34,056 bases of DNA, from the NCBI GenBank assembly GCA_021780615.1, contig JAJXYJ010000014.1:1-34056 (forward strand), written 5' to 3'. This DNA comes from a bacterium (GTDB lineage: Bacteria; Patescibacteriota; Minisyncoccia; UBA6257; JAGOQP01). Shown here one piece after another: positions 30,824 to 34,056 of the stretch. A program made the translations under genes and the position numbers. The notes beneath the pieces are model-generated. The model saw only the letters and a program-made list of their open reading frames with translations. It made no database searches and was not told the origin of the DNA. Position 1 is the first letter of the stretch. Every line of letters starts with the position of its first letter.

Positions 30824-31422
30824 GAACATAGTCTTTATTTGCTATAATTTATATATGGCAGAGAAAAGATCCTATGCCGACAGAAGAGAGGAATTAATTA
30901 AGGCCGTTGCTAAGCGACGGCGAAAGATTAAACTTCTTGCTATTGCTTATAAAGGTGGCAAGTGCCAAGTGTGTGGATACGATACGTATCCAGGTGCATT
31001 GGATTTGCACCATCTTAATAGCAGTACTAAATCTTTTGGCATTGGTGATAAAGGGTACACGCGTTCTTGGGAAAAGATTAAACAAGAACTCGATAAATGT
31101 ATTCTGGTATGTGCTAATTGCCACAGAGAAATAGAAGCCGGTATAACGCAGCCCTTTGGAGTAATCCAAAGAGGAAAAACAAGGTGAAATCGGTGAAGCC
31201 CTGAGTGTATCGAAGGGTAATACCGAGCCTAACTCTCAAAAATCTGATGTTTGATATCAGACTTTCGATTGGAGGTGTAGAGACTATTCCTTTGAATCCT
31301 TCATAGTTTTACGCGAAGAAGGAGAGGAAGTACGCTGGCGCGTGCGTCAGTGGAAGCGCCTTGTCTCCTTTAATAAAGGAGAGTGATATAGTCCATGCTC
31401 AAAAGTAATTTTGGGATACGTG
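30824..31422 (+). other. Group I self-splicing intron in tRNA-Asn
   Basis: The 599-bp insert follows the group I rules: the 5' exon ends in T and the intron ends in G. GACTAT (31282-31287) and ATAGTC (31388-31393) match the P7 pair, and a short GCAG before 31152 can pair with CTGT at the 5' splice site to form P1. Next to it is a hairpin, CTTTGGA-GTAA-TCCAAAG, that fits P2. A stem CTCCTTT-AATA-AAAGGAG lies near the 3' end. Exact P3-P8 pairings were not worked out. The HNH gene sits inside. Confidence 0.85.
30855..31187 (+). CDS. HNH homing endonuclease of the tRNA-Asn intron
   Basis: The start MAEKRSYADRREE is chosen because the upstream in-frame part is the tRNA exon. The 110-residue protein has a basic helical N-terminus (KAVAKRRRKIKLLAIAYKGG), then the HNH core. 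C37-x2-C40 (CQVC) and C86-x2-C89 (CANC) bind a structural zinc, and H52-H53, the N of CANCH and H90 form the active-site motif. It would cut intronless tRNA-Asn genes to spread the intron. Its 3' end overlaps the predicted P1/P2 of the intron. TATAAT precedes the ATG by 6 bp, so its own short-leader transcript is possible. Confidence 0.85.
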   Translation: MAEKRSYADRREELIKAVAKRRRKIKLLAIAYKGGKCQVCGYDTYPGALDLHHLNSSTKSFGIGDKGYTRSWEKIKQELDKCILVCANCHREIEAGITQPFGVIQRGKTR

Positions 31423-31448
31423 TAAGGCGATGGTTGTAGGTTCGAGTC

Positions 31449-33056
31449 CTACCTGCGGAGCCATATGGGATGAGCAGAGCCAAAAGCTCTGCTTTTCTCT
31501 TTATCTACGGGCTCTTTTGGCGGTTCGAAAGTATTTTTATCAGTGTTTTTCTCGGATAACGCTTCATTTACGGTGCCGAGTATGAGTTGAAAGGGTTTTT
31601 GGTATGAAATCTCGACATTTTTGCCGTTTATCCTTGGGTTCGAAAATAAAAATGAGAATAGCATCCGTTTCTGTTCGACTGTCCGTCTTGGGTTCAAATA
31701 AATCTCCCTTGCCTGTTTTGCGATCTCAAGCACTGTCACGCCCATCTCAAAGTATTTGAGACTGGCATTGCGATGCTTATTCAAGCTATCAAGCACGCTG
31801 TCCTGCTCTTTCTTGTATTGCTCGAGCTTTTTGTTATAAAACTCGGCACTGATCCGGCAATCGATTTTATCGTCATAAAGTTTGTCTATTCGTTGGGTCG
31901 CTATCTGGTATTGTCGCTCAAGCTCGGCCGAAGATTTTTCTCTAAAGGCAATTTCATCGGCATGGCCTTCCCTTAGAGCTTCTTGGACCCACGACAACAT
32001 GCGTTCTACCCGCTCGTCTTTGTGGGTTACGGCGACTATGGATTCAGCGATTTGGATGTCGATATTTTCTTGTTTGACCCAATCTCGCTGTGAGCAATTC
32101 TTATAATGGTTGCAGTGGCCATACCAGTGGCCTTTTTGTATCTCCCACGTTATCGTTCCTCCGCATTCGCTACAGCGGAATACGCTTTTGAATAGCGAAT
32201 TGTGCTTGCGTGCTCTCGGCGCGCCATAGCTGTGCAGTTTATCCTGTACCTGCTGATAGAGTTCTTTGGTTATGAGCGGTTCGTGGTTGCCTTTGGTGAT
32301 CTGATTTTTCCACCGGTTCATTCCGTAATAAAATGGATCGCCGATAAGCTGGTGAATTCTGGCATGGCTTACTTTGTGGCCGGTTCGGGACCGGAGGCCT
32401 TTCTCGTACATTACGTCGCATAAGGTTTTGGTTGAATGCTGGCCGGAAGCATAAAGCTCGAACATCTTTTTTATAAGCGGTGCTTTTTCCTCATCCGGCA
32501 CATGGATTTTGTGGCCCTTGTCGCCGATTGTTTTATATCCAAGCGGTGGCTTGGTCGGAAGCCAGCCTTGCGATAATTTTTCTTTTTGACCTTTCTTTAC
32601 GTTCTCTGAAAGAAGCCGGATGTAATACTCGGCCGTGGCCACTTTGACTCGCCACATAAACCATTCATGGGATTTGGAGTCTTTGTGCAGAGTACAGCTT
32701 TCTTTAACCAGATGAATGGTGTGCTTTTCATCAGCCAGTATCCATTCGTCGATTACCGGCACGTCGGCGAAGTTACGGGTTAGGCGGTCGGTGGTTTCCA
32801 CGAAGATCGTGTTGATCTTAGCTTTGGTTACATACTCCATCATCTCGTGGAATATCTTTCTTTGGATTTTGCCGGCCGCCGATTCTTGAATGGCAAAAAC
32901 TTTTACGAGCTCGTAGCCGTTTCGATCGGCAAAGTCTCGCAAAAGTTTTTCTTGAGCCGGTAAGGAGTAGCCGGTGTCCTCTTGATCCTTGGAGGAGACA
33001 CGGGCATATCCTACGGCTCGCAATGGTTCAATTTCATTTTGCATTGTCATAGTCAT
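31449..33056 (-). CDS. Large serine recombinase (integrase)
   Basis: The 535-residue protein begins with the resolvase domain GYARVSSKDQ, with catalytic Ser21, and has TTDRLTRN further on. A recombinase domain follows (GYKTIGDKGHKIHVPDEEKA). Then come the zinc-ribbon domain (FRCSECGGTITWE…CNHYKNCSQRD) and a coiled-coil (ELERQYQIATQRIDKLYDDK). This is the complete large serine recombinase plan used by phages and integrative elements. The stop codon (31449-31451) and the last codons (WLRR) lie antisense in the tRNA-Asn 3' end, marking that end as the probable attachment site. Several ATG codons at the start (MTMTM) make the exact start uncertain. Confidence 0.93.
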   Translation of the reverse strand: MTMTMQNEIEPLRAVGYARVSSKDQEDTGYSLPAQEKLLRDFADRNGYELVKVFAIQESAAGKIQRKIFHEMMEYVTKAKINTIFVETTDRLTRNFADVPVIDEWILADEKHTIHLVKESCTLHKDSKSHEWFMWRVKVATAEYYIRLLSENVKKGQKEKLSQGWLPTKPPLGYKTIGDKGHKIHVPDEEKAPLIKKMFELYASGQHSTKTLCDVMYEKGLRSRTGHKVSHARIHQLIGDPFYYGMNRWKNQITKGNHEPLITKELYQQVQDKLHSYGAPRARKHNSLFKSVFRCSECGGTITWEIQKGHWYGHCNHYKNCSQRDWVKQENIDIQIAESIVAVTHKDERVERMLSWVQEALREGHADEIAFREKSSAELERQYQIATQRIDKLYDDKIDCRISAEFYNKKLEQYKKEQDSVLDSLNKHRNASLKYFEMGVTVLEIAKQAREIYLNPRRTVEQKRMLFSFLFSNPRINGKNVEISYQKPFQLILGTVNEALSEKNTDKNTFEPPKEPVDKEKSRAFGSAHPIWLRR

Positions 33057-33207
33057 ATTTAATGATAATTTTATTTGGTTCGAATTCGACTTTTGGTCTC
33101 AAGACACAACATACGCTATTTTTTCGGACAAGCTAAGCTTGAGTTGCCCACATCAGGAGACTTTTTGCTCGATTTGTTGGGTCTTGTTGGGTTTTTTGTT
33201 CATTTTG

Positions 33208-33237
33208 TTGCCGTTTATTGCGGTTTATTGCCGTTAT
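33208..33237. repeat. Three tandem 10-bp repeats in the mobile element
   Basis: TTGCCGTTTA, TTGCGGTTTA and TTGCCGTTAT follow each other with 10-bp period. They overlap the stop codon of the neighbouring gene. They could be iteron-like binding sites. Confidence 0.5.
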
Positions 33238-33815
33238 GATTGCCTCGGATTGTCTCTCATGGTCATTTTGGCAATTAATCCGGCTTTCATCTCGTTTAAT
33301 TTCTTGATTTGGTTTCGGCCGTTAACTTCTTTATAATTTTCTTTAATTTCTTTTAAATCCTTAACTTCTATATCATCGCCGTCGTATGCGGACTGCTTTC
33401 CGTGCCGTCCGGCTTTTGATGCTGATTGGTTTCCGTTCTGCGTCAGATGTAGGACGGATAGCAAAGTGATCCCTCGGGGCTTGAACTTGGCGTCCTCGCC
33501 CCGAGTTTTAGTGATTGCTATGAATGTCCATTCCTCGAGTTTGTCCAAGCACTTCTTGATCGTCCGCCAATCTTTGAGGCCAGAGTAAATCCGAAGCGTC
33601 TTATTTGATGCTTCTATGGTTTGGCTGGCTTTGTTTGAAGCAATCTCAGTCAGGGCGCAGTACACGTTCCGCAGATTACGATAGGCATCATCGCTCACAT
33701 GCTTATCAATCCATTGCTGTCGCATATATCGCAAAGCCGGCTTATCTTGATAAGCGAATGGTGTCTCCCGATAATCTCGGACCTTATGCTTTTTGTCGTT
33801 CAAGTTCATGGTCAT
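33234..33815 (-). CDS. Probable mobile-element replication or regulatory protein with winged-helix character
   Basis: The 193-residue product has an N-terminal region of helices typical of wHTH proteins (YRNLRNVYCALTEIASNKAS, then TLRIYSGLKDWRTIKKCLDK, with EEWTFIAITKTRG as a likely wing). A charged C-terminus is rich in Lys, Asp and Asn. This resembles replication-organiser proteins of mobile elements, but no family can be named. The start overlaps the upstream small gene by 32 bp, so the two are translationally coupled. It is followed by the recombinase after a 177-bp spacer. Confidence 0.65.
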   Translation of the reverse strand: MTMNLNDKKHKVRDYRETPFAYQDKPALRYMRQQWIDKHVSDDAYRNLRNVYCALTEIASNKASQTIEASNKTLRIYSGLKDWRTIKKCLDKLEEWTFIAITKTRGEDAKFKPRGITLLSVLHLTQNGNQSASKAGRHGKQSAYDGDDIEVKDLKEIKENYKEVNGRNQIKKLNEMKAGLIAKMTMRDNPRQS

Positions 33816-33993
33816 ATTGCACTATTGGCACTTCGGCTTTTTCGTTATCCTCGCAGTAGCACTGCAATAGCGTGTCGTAATAACCAAGAAGATTAAAAGC
33901 GACTTCATGCAGTTCCTGATCGCTTACTTCTTGGCCAAAGTCTTCTTTAAGAATCACGCGGAGTTTCTCCAGCGTTTCCGGTTTTAATTTCAC
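33784..33993 (-). CDS. Small hypothetical protein of the mobile element
   Basis: The start is GTG (33991-33993). The 69-residue product is acidic and helical (LEKLRVILKEDFGQEVSDQE, LHEVAFNLLGYYDTLLQ). No family is recognised. It overlaps the next gene by 32 bp. Such short coupled genes are common in integrated elements. Confidence 0.6.
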   Translation of the reverse strand: MKLKPETLEKLRVILKEDFGQEVSDQELHEVAFNLLGYYDTLLQCYCEDNEKAEVPIVQYDHELERQKA

Positions 33994-33998
33994 AGGTC

Positions 33999-34056
33999 TT
34001 AGTTCTCGGCATAAATCCGTACTTTGACCTGTTTAATCTGGTTGAAGAAGGCTTGG
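33999..34056 (-). CDS. C-terminal end of a gene continuing beyond the window
   Basis: On the minus strand the frame QAFFNQIKQVKVRIYAEN ends with TAA at 33999-34001, 5 bp before the GTG of the next gene. Only 18 residues are visible, so the product cannot be named. It supports a small operon reading into the recombinase region. Confidence 0.4.
   Translation of the reverse strand, partial: QAFFNQIKQVKVRIYAEN

Larger units (their letters stand above)
30790..31463 (+). tRNA. tRNA-Asn (anticodon GTT), split by an intron
   Basis: Exon 1 is 30790-30823 and exon 2 is 31423-31460, with encoded CCA at 31461-31463. Joined, they give the acceptor TCCGCAG/CTGCGGA, D-arm GCTC…GAGC, anticodon loop CTGTTAA (anticodon GTT) and T-arm GTAGG-TTCGAGT-CCTAC. 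The discriminator is G. The U1-A72 pair, discriminator G and CTGTTAA loop are typical of tRNA-Asn. The intron lies between positions 35 and 36. Pair 27-43 is a G-A mismatch; the other anticodon-stem pairs are intact. Confidence 0.9.

Noticed and set aside
30790-30830. tRNA-His(GTG) or, from the 3' side, tRNA-Thr(TGT)
   Set aside because: Reading straight on from either exon gives these anticodons, but only splicing after a T and before the base following a G yields a complete tRNA with Asn identity features.
33137-33203. 16-codon minus-strand frame between the winged-helix gene and the recombinase
   Set aside because: Too short, without a ribosome binding site, and made of low-complexity Lys/Asn/Gln codons.

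Overview
The window looks like a chromosomal segment of a Candidate Phyla Radiation (Patescibacteria, Parcubacteria-like) bacterium, with the start of an integrated mobile element at its right end. This placement is an inference. It rests on compact informational genes, housekeeping genes that almost all lack a Shine-Dalgarno sequence, a MurF without its N-terminal domain, a tRNA gene split by a group I intron, and many orphan small membrane or hypothetical proteins.

Layout. 1-2876 is the 3' part of a large repetitive surface protein made of fibronectin-like modules with a C-terminal membrane anchor. 2959-4288 is the rplJ-rplL unit with its own promoter, an L10-type leader RNA and an attenuator. 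4345-4662 is a tRNA-Val(CAC) locus surrounded by partial tRNA copies. 4684-5824 is an overlapping pair of hypothetical enzymes, one metalloprotease-like and one C39-like. 5944-10845 is a reduced division and cell-wall cluster, mraZ-rsmH-ftsL-ftsI-murF, with a promoter that carries both DnaA-box-like and MraZ-box-like sites. 11178-15803 is a patchwork of single genes: a serine hydrolase, an rRNA methyltransferase-like protein and several orphans with strong promoters, strong ribosome binding sites and terminators. It also holds a tRNA-Glu(CTC) with an attached repeat unit. 15895-19845 holds rplU (+) and the minus-strand genes cysS-dnaB-recR. 19903-20026 is a probable stand-alone small RNA. 20170-21078 is a CorA-like transporter. 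21253-26083 is the chaperone cluster grpE-dnaK-(membrane protein)-dnaJ. 26120-27322 is an orphan acidic protein followed by a tRNA-Lys(TTT) with two tandem tRNA-derived units. 27430-30574 holds a small membrane protein, a metal-type P-ATPase with an altered metal motif, and a DeoD-type phosphorylase. 30790-31463 is tRNA-Asn(GTT) interrupted by a 599-bp group I intron that encodes an HNH endonuclease. 31449-34056 is the edge of an integrated element: a large serine recombinase whose last codons lie antisense in the tRNA-Asn 3' end, then small accessory genes.

The most unusual signals are the following. (1) Units of about 190 bp lie between direct repeats of tRNA 3' ends at tRNA-Glu and (twice) at tRNA-Lys, with a 141-bp relative at tRNA-Val. 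Where fully developed they hold a terminator, an inverted copy of the tRNA T-arm and a hairpin. (2) A self-splicing intron and a serine integrase share one tRNA-Asn gene. (3) Housekeeping genes have no visible ribosome binding site, while small orphan genes have perfect ones. (4) There is a stand-alone structured RNA between cysS and corA.
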